Positions 35,701 to 43,495 are shown, counted from the stretch's first letter. The stretch: DNA of 45,952 nucleotides from Bacteroidia bacterium (GCA_030426765.1 JAUHXV010000024.1:1-45952), one strand, 5' to 3'. A program made the numbers and translations. The notes: a model not told the origin generated them from the letters alone.

Positions 35701-37795
35701 CACAGTCTTGTGAAAACTGAAGTGAAAGGTGTGGAGGATCCGTCGTCTGGTCATAATCATTTTGGTGACATGCATAACACGTATTCGGTGTGTTATTGTA
35801 ATCGCCATTGTGACACGCCGCGCAATCATTTGCGATCAGGGCATGCGCACCGGACAGCACATAGTAGTTGTCGTGAATATCAAAATCTGCAGGACTCCAT
35901 CCGGGTTCGGTCGTATGACAGCTGGCGCAATCCATCGGGATGCCAAGTTCCGTATGATTAGGATTGATGGCTTGGTTGAAATCTGTGAGGTGACATGCTT
36001 CACATGCTGTCGGTGTGTTTTCATACCCGCTTGCATGACACGCAATACAATCCACAACTGTGTGCGCGCCGGTCAGCGGGAAGCCAGAGTCGTTGTGATT
36101 AAATGTCATGTCCGCATCACCGGTCGGGTGACAAGCGAGGCAGGCGAAGTTGTCATAGAAATATCCACCTACGCCCGCATGCGCTTCATCGGTCTCCGGA
36201 TTGGTGTGACAGGCGATGCAGGTAAACTGTCCATAGTCACCGGGCACCGTATGACAATCCGAACACTCGCTCCATTCTCCCTGGTGCTTTCCGGAATAAA
36301 TGGGGAAATGCTGCAGGTCGTGATCAAAGGTAGATGGCTCCCACGCGGTTTCGGTGTGACACGATGCGCAGTCTTGTGAAAACTGCAGAGCCGCATGCGG
36401 TGGATCCGTCGTCTGATCATACTCGGCCTGGTGACAACCGTAGCATGTATTCGGTGTGTTGTTATAATCGCCATTGTGACACGCTGCACAGTCCATAGCG
36501 ATCAAGGCGTGAGCACCGGCCAGCACGTAATAATCATTGTGGTCGGGAAACTCTGCGGGATTCCATTCCGGCGCAGTGGTATGACAGGAAGCGCAATCCG
36601 TTGGAATTGCCAGCTGCCCGTGGTTTGGATTCAGTGACTGTTCATAGTCTTCATTGTGGCATGCAAAACAGTCGGTGGGTGTGCCTGCATATCCATTGCT
36701 GTGACAGGCGATACACTCCGTTGTCGTATGCACCCCGGTCAGTGGAAATCCGGTTGCGTTGTGATCAAACGAACCGTCGCTTTCACCTGTAGGATGACAC
36801 GCCAGGCATGCCATGCTGTTGTACGAATATCCGTCTATGCCATCGTGATCATCATCGGTTTCATCCATCGCATGACATGTGACGCAGGTAAACACACTGT
36901 AGTTGTCCGGGTCTGTATGACAGTCTATGCAGTCGCTCCATTCGCCTTTGTGTGATCCGGTGTAGATGGGAAAAAACAAAACATCGTGTTGTTTATAGTC
37001 CGCGGGTTGCCATCCGGGATCTGTGGTATGGCAGGAGGCGCATGCGGTCGTGATGTTGACAGCCTGGTGATTCGGATCTGTGGTTGCAAAATAATCGTCT
37101 TCGTGGCAGGCAAAACAATCCGGAGAGATATCCGAATAGCTCGAACCGGTATGGCATCGCGCACAGTCATTGATTTCGTGACCGAGGGTGAGCGGGAAAA
37201 AATCGTGATTGATGTTGGTTCCCGACCAGTCGAAGGCATTGACCTGGTGGCATTCAATACAGTTGGTCGAATACCCTGCTTTAGCATGATCAGGATTGGT
37301 CGTGGCGACGTAGTCTTCCTGGTGGCAACTAAAACAATCTGTGCCGATCGGCTCAAACCTGAGTTCGGAATCGGATTTGTGACACATGACGCATTCGGCT
37401 ACCAGGTGTGCGCCTTCGAGTGGAAATGAATTTTCGCGATGGAGCTGGGTGATATTATTGATAAGCCAGGAGTCGGTATCGTGGCACCGGGCGCATTGGT
37501 CGCCCACAGAGAGTTGGTGCACATCGAGATGACAGGAAGCGCATGTGTTGGGTGTGTTTGTAAATTCTAGCGTGGTGTGACACTGCCGGCAGTCAATCTG
37601 CCCGTGCTGCCCCTCCATTGTAAAACCGGTCACAGAATGATCGAAGGAAACCGAGTCGGGAATTACCGTCCAGCTGTCTGATGTGTGGCAGATGGCACAG
37701 TCCATGGTAAAGGTTTCCCCATGAGGGGACTGCCCGTGACACACAGCCACGACCAAAACCCCAAATAAAAGTGCCCCAAAACGGTTCTTTTTCAT
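32771..37795 (-). CDS. Giant 67-heme c-type cytochrome
   Basis: 1674 aa with a Sec signal peptide ending near CHGQ. I count 67 CxxCH heme-attachment motifs. They parse as one N-terminal motif plus 22 triheme modules of the form GAH-x-C-x2-CH-x-GY-x2-TP-x-C-x2-CH-x-DY-x-NP-x-H-x-DCASCH-x-W. From residue ~344 two such modules plus a divergent triheme part (FPIYSG...CxxCH...TCxTCH...ACLACHPTG) form a nine-heme unit of ~222 aa repeated six times. The preceding region has a shorter six-heme version. Numerous spaced His residues (FDH, GAH, NPNH) could be distal ligands, consistent with bis-His hemes. The protein is acidic and Asn/Asp-rich. Its job is presumably long-range electron transfer in the periplasm or outside the cell. 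Confidence 0.93.
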   Translation of the reverse strand: MKKNRFGALLFGVLVVAVCHGQSPHGETFTMDCAICHTSDSWTVIPDSVSFDHSVTGFTMEGQHGQIDCRQCHTTLEFTNTPNTCASCHLDVHQLSVGDQCARCHDTDSWLINNITQLHRENSFPLEGAHLVAECVMCHKSDSELRFEPIGTDCFSCHQEDYVATTNPDHAKAGYSTNCIECHQVNAFDWSGTNINHDFFPLTLGHEINDCARCHTGSSYSDISPDCFACHEDDYFATTDPNHQAVNITTACASCHTTDPGWQPADYKQHDVLFFPIYTGSHKGEWSDCIDCHTDPDNYSVFTCVTCHAMDETDDDHDGIDGYSYNSMACLACHPTGESDGSFDHNATGFPLTGVHTTTECIACHSNGYAGTPTDCFACHNEDYEQSLNPNHGQLAIPTDCASCHTTAPEWNPAEFPDHNDYYVLAGAHALIAMDCAACHNGDYNNTPNTCYGCHQAEYDQTTDPPHAALQFSQDCASCHTETAWEPSTFDHDLQHFPIYSGKHQGEWSECSDCHTVPGDYGQFTCIACHTNPETDEAHAGVGGYFYDNFACLACHPTGDADMTFNHNDSGFPLTGAHTVVDCIACHASGYENTPTACEACHLTDFNQAINPNHTELGIPMDCASCHTTEPGWSPADFDIHDNYYVLSGAHALIANDCAACHNGDYNNTPNTCYACHQNDYDQTTDPPHLSLQFSQDCASCHNETAWEPSTFDHDAQHFPIYSGSHQGEWSQCVDCHNMPGNWAVFTCVTCHANPETDEEHQGVSGYFYESNACFACHPTGEADMAFNHDASAFPLTGAHITVDCIQCHAAGYQNTPTACEACHLPDYNQSTNPNHTALGLPTDCASCHTTEPAWNPAAFDIHNDYYVLNGAHALIANQCATCHNGDYNNTPNTCYGCHQEDYDQTMDPSHMTLNFSTDCALCHTENDWAGAQYTDHDDQYFPIYSGVHNGVWSQCTECHTNTNNYAEFTCVTCHANPETEEEHAGVPGYFYESSACLACHPTGDSEGSFNHNDSGFPLTGAHVTVDCIECHATGYENTPTACDACHLPDYNQSTNPNHMGLGLPTDCASCHTTEPAWNPATFDIHNDFYALNGAHALIADQCITCHNGDYNNTPNTCYGCHQEDYEQTTDPSHVTLGFPTDCALCHSETDWTGAEFTDHDDQYFPIYSGAHMGVWSQCTECHTNINNYAEFTCITCHANPETDEEHAGVNGYFYQSEACLACHPTGDADNPFDHNDSNFPLTGAHLTVDCIDCHASGYEGTPTACDACHLPDYNQSTNPNHTNLGLPTDCASCHTTEPEWNPATFDIHNDYYALNGAHALIADQCITCHNGDYNNTPNTCYGCHQEDYEQASNPDHIELNFSTDCASCHTETDWAGAEYSEHDDQYFPIYSGAHMGVWGECSECHTNPNNYAVFTCITCHANPETDNQHTGVNGYFYQSEACLACHPTGEGAGSFDHNDSNFPLTGAHVTVDCIECHASGYQGTPTECDACHLPDYNQSSNPNHINLSLPTDCASCHTTEPEWNPATFDIHDDFYVLEGAHALISDQCVTCHNGDYNNTPNTCFGCHEQDYNQTNDPDHQAAQFPTDCASCHSQNEWIPADWDHDGMYFPIYSGKHDDEWSQCSDCHSDPNNYSVFTCLTCHGPGETAAEHDEVDDYEYESNACLACHPDGED
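32774..36766 (-). repeat. Six tandem ~666-bp coding repeats in the cytochrome gene
   Basis: Each unit encodes nine hemes. The segment encoding NGDYNNTPNTC recurs at about 33.1, 33.8, 34.45, 35.1, 35.8 and 36.45 kb, a period of ~666 bases. Units differ at many silent and replacement sites, so the expansion is not very recent, though neighbouring units share long identical stretches. The array is a likely site for unit gain or loss and for assembly collapse. Confidence 0.9.
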
Positions 37796-37928
37796 TGCCT
37801 ATCTGTTACAGACACTGACACACAGCAAGGCTGTTCATATGCCTCGCAGAAACATAATAAAGGGCGTGGTAAGTAATTGTGATTGATAATCAGCTGTTTA
37901 TCTAGGCTGATCGGAGTGGTGTGATATT

Positions 37929-37959
37929 CAAATATACGGTTCCGAAGATTTCTCTCAAA
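37929..37959 (-). promoter_or_regulatory. Promoter for the 67-heme cytochrome gene
   Basis: On the minus strand TTTG (complement of 37956-37959), a 19-base spacer and TATATTTG (complement of 37929-37936) match the Bacteroidota housekeeping consensus exactly. It lies in the 212-base gap between the 23-heme and 67-heme genes, leaving a leader of ~125 bases. The downstream genes through ccsBA could be expressed from here separately from the inner-membrane part. Confidence 0.6.
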
Positions 37960-38007
37960 ATCTTTTTTGCTGAACCGGCATTTTCTATCCCCCTGATTTC
38001 AAGTTGT

Positions 38008-39831
38008 TTACAAGTGACACGCCGCACAATCAATGCGCTCCATTTTATACTGAACGACTCCTCTGCCCTCAATCATCTGTTCTTTATGGCACGCTCCACA
38101 CGCGACTTCCTTATGCGCACCATCCAGCACAAAGCGGGATGTGTTGTGATCAAACGTGCTCGGACTCCACTGTTCCGGCATATGGCATCGCCGGCAATCG
38201 GTCTCCCCATTCTCTTCAAACTGCCGGTCATGGATATTGTCGTGACAGGCCGAACACTGTGATGGAATACCCGCAAAGACAACTTCTTCCTCCTCCGGTC
38301 GGTGACACGCCCCGCAGGATATCGTCGTGTGCCTGCCCTCCAGGACAAACTCTGTCACCGCATGATCAAAATTAATATCCGGCCATGCATCCGTTGTATG
38401 ACATTTGTTACAATCCGTGTCCGGATAATATTTTACATCCAGCAAACCCGCATGGATATCCGTATGACAATCCACGCATGCCTGTCCCAGATCTCTGAAC
38501 ACCCACTCCTCTTCTTCGAGGTGACATGAAAAACAAGGCGTGGCCAGATGCGCACCTTCCAGCGGAAACGCTCCGGCATTGTGCTGCTCAATTGTAAATT
38601 TCGTTTCCGCAAACGTGTGCTCTGTGTGACATAGCGCGCAGTCTTTCACCTGATCTTTTTCGATAAACTGCCCTTTGTGAAAATCTTCATGACAACTCAG
38701 GCACTGACTGTGTTCGACCGGATCGGTCATCCTCGTTTCATGACACTTTTTACAATCTACTTCTTCATGTTTCCCGATCAGCGGATAGCCTGTGAGTGTG
38801 TGATCGAATCCTTCACTCGTATTGATCTGCCGAAACGATTCTTCCGTATGACAATTCGTGCAGGATGTTCCGAATTTTCCATCATGCACATCATCATGAC
38901 AGGTGACGCACGTGCTGACATCTTTGTTGCGATAGTCTTTAAACACCATTTCCGGATCGCTCACACTCGTCTGATGGCACGAGGCGCATGATACTTTTTT
39001 ATGTCTTCCTTTTAATGGAAATCCGGTTACGTTGTGATTAAAGTCATTGTTGCCGGTAAATACGTGAAACGACTCTTCGGTATGACAAGAAGCGCAGTTT
39101 GTACCCAGGCGACCATCATGCACATCGTGGTGACAATCGGCGCAGCTGGCAAAGGGCATGCCGGTAAATTGCTGCATCTCCTTATTATTTTTCACCACCG
39201 TCTCGTGGCAGGAAGCGCAGTCGGTTTCACGATGTTTTCCTTTTAAGGGAAATTTCGATTTGTCGTGATCAAACAAGACAGCAGGGGCAAATTCATCCGT
39301 GGTATGACACGAAGCACAATCCCTCGTCGAAAGTGTATTTTGATGTTCATCGACATGACAGGAAATACAGGCGGTGTTTAATCCGAGATAGGTGTGTTCT
39401 TTTTTACGCAGATCGGCGGACTCGATGTTTTCATCCGTATGACACGCTCTGCAGTCTGTTGTTTTATGCGCTCCTGTAAGTGTGTAGCCGGTCAGCCGAT
39501 GATCAAACGCATCGGAGTCAAAACGTATGATTTGAAATGCTCTTCCGTGGTGATCACTGTGACAGGCAAAACAATCTTTGCCTCTGACTTCTGATGAAGC
39601 ATGATAGCCTTTTCGCTCATCAATTCTGGTCTTAATTTCTTTATGGCAGTCTAAGCATTTTTCATTCGTCACCTTGTTGCCCAATACATGGCATTGGGTG
39701 CAGTTGGAAATGCCTTCCAGTTGCGCATGCCCTTTGGATAAATCGCCCGGAGATATCTGCGCTACAACGTTGCTGATCAAACATGCTGCCAGAAGAAAAA
39801 CGGATCCTATATGCCTGACACGCCTTCTCAT
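38008..39831 (-). CDS. 23-heme periplasmic c-type cytochrome
   Basis: 607 aa with a signal peptide (MRRRVRHIGSVFLLAACLISNVVAQ). I count 23 CxxCH motifs, beginning CTQCH and ending CAACHL at the very C-terminus. The modules repeat the pattern FDHNVTGFPLKGRH-x-CASCH followed by DVHDG-x-FG-x-CxxCHTEESF, as in large cytochrome c3/c7-like proteins, with paired CxxCH and isolated His residues for bis-His ligation. It is more divergent between modules than the 67-heme protein. Its start codon abuts the stop of the Fe-S/FAD gene (39832), so the two are translated together. I infer a periplasmic shuttle between the inner-membrane oxidoreductase and the 67-heme protein. Confidence 0.93.
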   Translation of the reverse strand: MRRRVRHIGSVFLLAACLISNVVAQISPGDLSKGHAQLEGISNCTQCHVLGNKVTNEKCLDCHKEIKTRIDERKGYHASSEVRGKDCFACHSDHHGRAFQIIRFDSDAFDHRLTGYTLTGAHKTTDCRACHTDENIESADLRKKEHTYLGLNTACISCHVDEHQNTLSTRDCASCHTTDEFAPAVLFDHDKSKFPLKGKHRETDCASCHETVVKNNKEMQQFTGMPFASCADCHHDVHDGRLGTNCASCHTEESFHVFTGNNDFNHNVTGFPLKGRHKKVSCASCHQTSVSDPEMVFKDYRNKDVSTCVTCHDDVHDGKFGTSCTNCHTEESFRQINTSEGFDHTLTGYPLIGKHEEVDCKKCHETRMTDPVEHSQCLSCHEDFHKGQFIEKDQVKDCALCHTEHTFAETKFTIEQHNAGAFPLEGAHLATPCFSCHLEEEEWVFRDLGQACVDCHTDIHAGLLDVKYYPDTDCNKCHTTDAWPDINFDHAVTEFVLEGRHTTISCGACHRPEEEEVVFAGIPSQCSACHDNIHDRQFEENGETDCRRCHMPEQWSPSTFDHNTSRFVLDGAHKEVACGACHKEQMIEGRGVVQYKMERIDCAACHL

Positions 39832-41187
39832 TTACCGCTTCTTTTCGTGTTTAAGAATGGCGTGTCCAAATCGTTTGGTGATCTCGATGCCTGCTTTTTG
39901 CAAAAACTGTGTCGGCAATTCTCCTCCTGCAAAAATGTAAACACGGTCATTGGCAATCGTCCGGGTAGTATCATCTTTCAGGGTCAGGGTCACCGTCTCC
40001 GATTCGATCGTAGCGATGTTGGATTCAAAAATGATCTCTAGTTTTTGTTGCGCCAGTGCTTCCTGAATCCGTTCACTGTTTTTTGGCTTTATCCGCTTGA
40101 AGGCTTCTCCCCGGTAGGACAAGATCACCGTGTTTTCTTCCATGAGTGACATTGCAGCTTCCACCGCTGAGTCACCGCCTCCGGCAATCAGGATGTTTTC
40201 TCCTTTGATGAGCTCAGGTTCGAGTAGCCGATACGCGACTTTCTCAAGTTGCTCTCCGGGCACGTTTAGCTTTCGCGGTGTCCCTCTGCGTCCGATGGCG
40301 AGTAACACTGCTTTGGTGATGTACGCTTCTCCGTCTTTAAGGGTTACGACAAACTTGTCATCTTTTTTGCCGATGTGTTCAACCTTCGCTTTTTCCTTGA
40401 TGGTCAAACTGTTTTCACTGAGCACTTTGTTCCACAGGTTAAGCAGTTCGGATTTCTTTGTTTCTGTCAGTTTTACTTTTCCATGCAGCGGCAGATCCAT
40501 TGGAGAGGTCATGACGATTTTGGTGCGTGGAAAAGAAAACACTGTACCGCCCAGTGTATCCTGTTCCAGTGTGATCGTTTTCAGACCATGCTTTTTGGCC
40601 TGGAGAGTGGCCGAGATTCCTGCCGGTCCGGCCCCGACAATGACCAGGTCGTAATCGTCATCTTTTGTTTTTGATATCGATCGCATGATATTATCTACCG
40701 CCTGCTTTCCCTGTTCCACACTATTTTTGATCAGTCCCATACCGCCGAGTTCGCCGGCGATATAGATGCCCTGCACATTGGTTTCAAAACTCTGCTTGAC
40801 ATGCGGCAGATCTACGCCTCGCTTTTCGGTTCCGATGACGAGCGATATCGCTTCGACCGGACAGGCATGAAAACAGGCACCATGCCCTACGCATCGCGAA
40901 GCATTGATTAATGTGGCACGCCCATTCTGGATGCCTATGATTTCTTTTTCCGGACAAGCTTCTATACAGGCACCGCTTTGTATGCAGGTATTTGTGTCGA
41001 TCTCGGGGTGAAGCGAAACCGGTTCATACAATCCGTCTTCTTTGGCTTGTTTTATTTTTTCGCTGACGATGGCCGAACGTTTTCTCAGCTGACGCACATA
41101 GAGGTATAGGGTGAGCAGGATCAGGGCTGCCACTGCGGAATAGATAATCAGCTTTTCGAGAAAAATATCCATGATCAGAAAATCCAT
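39832..41187 (-). CDS. Membrane-anchored ferredoxin-domain FAD/NAD(P) oxidoreductase
   Basis: 451 aa. One membrane helix (~12-32) is followed by a dicluster-type ferredoxin domain with C68-x2-S71-x2-C74-x3-C78-P and C99-x2-H102-x2-C105-x3-C109-P. In both motifs the usual second Cys is replaced, by Ser and by His. A thioredoxin-reductase-like flavoprotein comes next: FAD-binding VIVGAGPAG at 182-190, NAD(P)-binding ILIAGGGDSAVEAA near 340, and the C-terminal FAD contact VYIFAGGELPTQF. The redox CxxC of thioredoxin reductase is absent, so electrons probably pass through the Fe-S domain to or from a membrane partner. It overlaps the b-type cytochrome gene by 13 bases, which makes that protein the likely partner. 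Confidence 0.88.
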   Translation of the reverse strand: MDFLIMDIFLEKLIIYSAVAALILLTLYLYVRQLRKRSAIVSEKIKQAKEDGLYEPVSLHPEIDTNTCIQSGACIEACPEKEIIGIQNGRATLINASRCVGHGACFHACPVEAISLVIGTEKRGVDLPHVKQSFETNVQGIYIAGELGGMGLIKNSVEQGKQAVDNIMRSISKTKDDDYDLVIVGAGPAGISATLQAKKHGLKTITLEQDTLGGTVFSFPRTKIVMTSPMDLPLHGKVKLTETKKSELLNLWNKVLSENSLTIKEKAKVEHIGKKDDKFVVTLKDGEAYITKAVLLAIGRRGTPRKLNVPGEQLEKVAYRLLEPELIKGENILIAGGGDSAVEAAMSLMEENTVILSYRGEAFKRIKPKNSERIQEALAQQKLEIIFESNIATIESETVTLTLKDDTTRTIANDRVYIFAGGELPTQFLQKAGIEITKRFGHAILKHEKKR

Positions 41188-42044
41188 CGATAACCAAACG
41201 CCAGGGTGATGGCCACATGTATGACCATGATGACGAGCATGATCAGCGCAAAGGGGAGGTGTGCCACGTGCCAGTATCTGAACAGTTTTTGCATCGCCTG
41301 CAATCGGCTGATGCGCGTGTTCATTTTGATTTCATTACGCACCAGGTCCATGACCCCGCGCTTGTCTTTTTGTTGTAATTCCGTTTCACTCAGAATCGAT
41401 TTTACCTTCCGGAGGGTTTCTTTCTTTTCTTTTCGCCTTCTGCTTTCCGCTTTAAAAAATCCTTCCTGTCCGTCTGCTTCTTTTTGCTTTGTGACATCAA
41501 TAATGCTTTCATAAAGCGCATCCGGTAGTTTGTACTTTTTTCCCAGCGATTCGCTCATCTCATTTTTCATCGCGGTGATCTCGCCCAGGCTCAGTTCTCT
41601 GCCGTGAATCGTCCGCGGGATCTGGATATAAATAAACCGTCCGATGACTCCACTCAAAACTACGGCGACCATGCTCCAAAAGCTAATGGAAACAATCCCA
41701 CCAAACTTAAAAGCGGTATGAAACAGAATTAAAAGCGGACCAACGGAACAGAGGAAGATGTGAAACTCAAGCCAGTATTTGAGTGCTCCGACTTTCGGCA
41801 GGAGTTTGTTTTTCTTCCTCAGGATATATCCAAACACGCCGATGAGAATCAGCAGGGTGCCCACAATCCCCAGCCCATGACCAATGGGTCCGCTGGGTTT
41901 GAGCATCGTGTGATCTTCGTGAAAGGGCCGCTCTTCAATACTGGTCAGGTAATAGGTATATCCCCAATAGCACAAGAAAAGAAAGATGGATACACCGATC
42001 GCAATCAGTGTCCCGATGTATATCCTATGTGCTCTTCCTGTCAT
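41175..42044 (-). CDS. Probable b-type cytochrome membrane subunit
   Basis: 289 aa with about five membrane segments (~9-28, 56-75, 92-113, 116-138, 262-284) and a charged cytoplasmic loop (~145-250). His residues in or next to helices are H56, H95, H109, H259, H262 and H276. The pairs H95/H109 (FHIFLCSVGPLLILFH) and H262/H276 (AHLPFALIMLVIMVIH) are spaced 14 residues apart, as in bis-His heme b proteins. I do not recognise a named family with certainty. The 13-base overlap with the Fe-S/FAD gene points to a two-protein complex that moves electrons between NAD(P)H or quinone and the periplasmic cytochromes. Confidence 0.75.
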   Translation of the reverse strand: MTGRAHRIYIGTLIAIGVSIFLFLCYWGYTYYLTSIEERPFHEDHTMLKPSGPIGHGLGIVGTLLILIGVFGYILRKKNKLLPKVGALKYWLEFHIFLCSVGPLLILFHTAFKFGGIVSISFWSMVAVVLSGVIGRFIYIQIPRTIHGRELSLGEITAMKNEMSESLGKKYKLPDALYESIIDVTKQKEADGQEGFFKAESRRRKEKKETLRKVKSILSETELQQKDKRGVMDLVRNEIKMNTRISRLQAMQKLFRYWHVAHLPFALIMLVIMVIHVAITLAFGYRWIF

Positions 42045-42243
42045 CCCGTAAGCGTTATCAACCCGGTGCGAGTATGGCCTGCAAAAATCAGTCCGTTGCG
42101 CAATGTCTAATTCGACCGATTCATGTCGAATAAGATCTGCCGCCGACAGTTCAGTAACGAACTAAGTCGCCCCAATAGGTATAAAAGTGGGTGAATGGGT
42201 TCAGCGTTAAAACGGGTGAGTCCGTTTTGTGGCTGCTTTTTTC
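42045..42243 (-). other. Gap between pntA and the cytochrome b gene
   Basis: 199 bases with no recognisable gene. No CAAAnnTA (reverse promoter box) was found here. The region contains one terminator-like stem (listed separately) and a weak inverted repeat, agttcagtaacgaact. Confidence 0.4.
42209..42228 (-). terminator. Weak terminator-like hairpin after pntA
   Basis: AAAACGG (42209-42215) pairs with CCGTTTT (42222-42228) around a six-base loop, 16 bases past the pntA stop on the minus strand. The U-rich part is inside the stem, so termination would be weak, and read-through into the cytochrome genes is possible. Confidence 0.3.
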
Positions 42244-43323
42244 TTACGCCTTGATCAGCGAACCGGCGATGATCTCATCTTCCATGTTCAGGTCCAGTGC
42301 CCCTTCTTTGGTGATGTGCATGAGCAGGTTCATGATATTGTTGCCATACATCTGGCTGGCATCTTCGGGCATATCACGATCGAGGGAAGAGTTGCCGATC
42401 ACGGTGACGCCATTCAGGCGGACGGTTTTGTCATTTTCTGTTACGGCACAGTTGCCTCCGGTTGACGCGGCCAGGTCGATGATCACCGAACCGTGTTTCA
42501 TATTGTGCAGTGTCGCCTCTTCGATCAGCACCGGTGCTTTTCTTCCGCGAATCTGTGCGGTGCAGATAATGACATCTGACTTCGCCGCGCGTGCCTGCAC
42601 TTCCGCTCTTTGGCGCTGGAGAAACTCTTCCGACTGCTCTACGGCATACCCACCGGCTCCTTTGTCATCTTTGGCGCCTTCGACTTCTACGAATTTCGCA
42701 CCAAGACTTTGTACTTCTTCTTTCGCCGCGGCGCGTACGTCAAATACCTCAACTACTGCTCCGAGTTTTCTGGAGGTGGCGATCGCCTGCAGACCGGCTA
42801 CTCCGGCACCGAGGATCAGCACTTTGGCGGGGCGGATACTACCCGCAGAAGTGATCATCATTGGGAAATAGCGAGGCAGTTTCTGCGCGGCCATGAGGAC
42901 GGCTTTATATCCGGCGATCGAAGCCATAGACGAAAGTACATCCATCGCCTGCGCCAGTGTCGTCCGCGGAATCATATCCATGCTCAGCGCGCGGAAATTA
43001 TATTGGGCCAGCTTGTCATTGACGGTTGCATCCTGGTATGGGCGGAACTGCGAAATGACGAGCGCACCTGCTTTAATCTGTGCCAGGTCGCTGTCGTCCG
43101 GAGGAAAGATTGAGATGATGATATCGGCTTCTTTCAGAACGGTGTTTCGGTCTTTGGCCGTGGCCAGGCCTTCGTATTTGGCATCATTAAAACCTGCCTC
43201 TGCGCCGGCACCGTTTTCGATCCACCAGGTAGCTTCTTTCAGCTTGGATTTTTTGATGTTGTCCGGAGTAACTGAAACCCGTTGATCGTCTTTTTCTTTT
43301 AAAATTCCAATAGTCAGCGACAT
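42244..43323 (-). CDS. NAD(P) transhydrogenase alpha-1 subunit (PntAA, NAD(H)-binding domain I)
   Basis: 359 aa, the usual length for the separate alpha-1 subunit. It has the N-terminal IGILKEKDDQRVSVTPDNIKK, the region SMDMIPRTTLAQAMDVLSSMASIAGYKAVL, the NAD-binding fingerprint VLILGAGVAGLQAIATSRKLGAVVEVFDVR, and DLAASTGGNCAVTE. In the complete enzyme this subunit passes hydride between NAD(H) and the NADP(H)-binding PntB, coupled to proton flow through PntAB/PntB. Neither PntAB nor PntB follows here, so this is an orphan beside an electron-transfer locus. They may be elsewhere in the genome, or the protein may serve the oxidoreductase downstream. Alanine dehydrogenase is a related family but lacks the DMIPR block. 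Confidence 0.9.
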   Translation of the reverse strand: MSLTIGILKEKDDQRVSVTPDNIKKSKLKEATWWIENGAGAEAGFNDAKYEGLATAKDRNTVLKEADIIISIFPPDDSDLAQIKAGALVISQFRPYQDATVNDKLAQYNFRALSMDMIPRTTLAQAMDVLSSMASIAGYKAVLMAAQKLPRYFPMMITSAGSIRPAKVLILGAGVAGLQAIATSRKLGAVVEVFDVRAAAKEEVQSLGAKFVEVEGAKDDKGAGGYAVEQSEEFLQRQRAEVQARAAKSDVIICTAQIRGRKAPVLIEEATLHNMKHGSVIIDLAASTGGNCAVTENDKTVRLNGVTVIGNSSLDRDMPEDASQMYGNNIMNLLMHITKEGALDLNMEDEIIAGSLIKA

Positions 43324-43495
43324 ACCTAGATTTTTGTTAGCGAGGCGAAAGATAATGGTAATATTTGCTTTGGTCGTGGATGGTATTTACGTGACAGTAT
43401 TTTTTTCCTGAAAAATGCTTGTTTGCCGTCATCCCGGATCCCTTATTTCGGCTGTGATTTCCGCTATCTTCACAGCTCCCATCAAGACAAATAAC

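Noticed and set aside
35729-36379. 216-codon open frame antisense to the cytochrome gene, with several similar ones
   Set aside because: These recur with the ~666-bp repeat period and mirror the CxxCH codon pattern; they have no start context or protein features of their own.
42244-43323. Alanine dehydrogenase
   Set aside because: The protein carries the PntAA-specific SMDMIPRTTLAQAMDVLSSMA region and NAD-binding fingerprint of transhydrogenase domain I.
43415-43495. Extended start of the alpha/beta hydrolase
   Set aside because: The extra 27 residues are outside the fold, and the frame from ATG 43496 starts exactly at the first strand.
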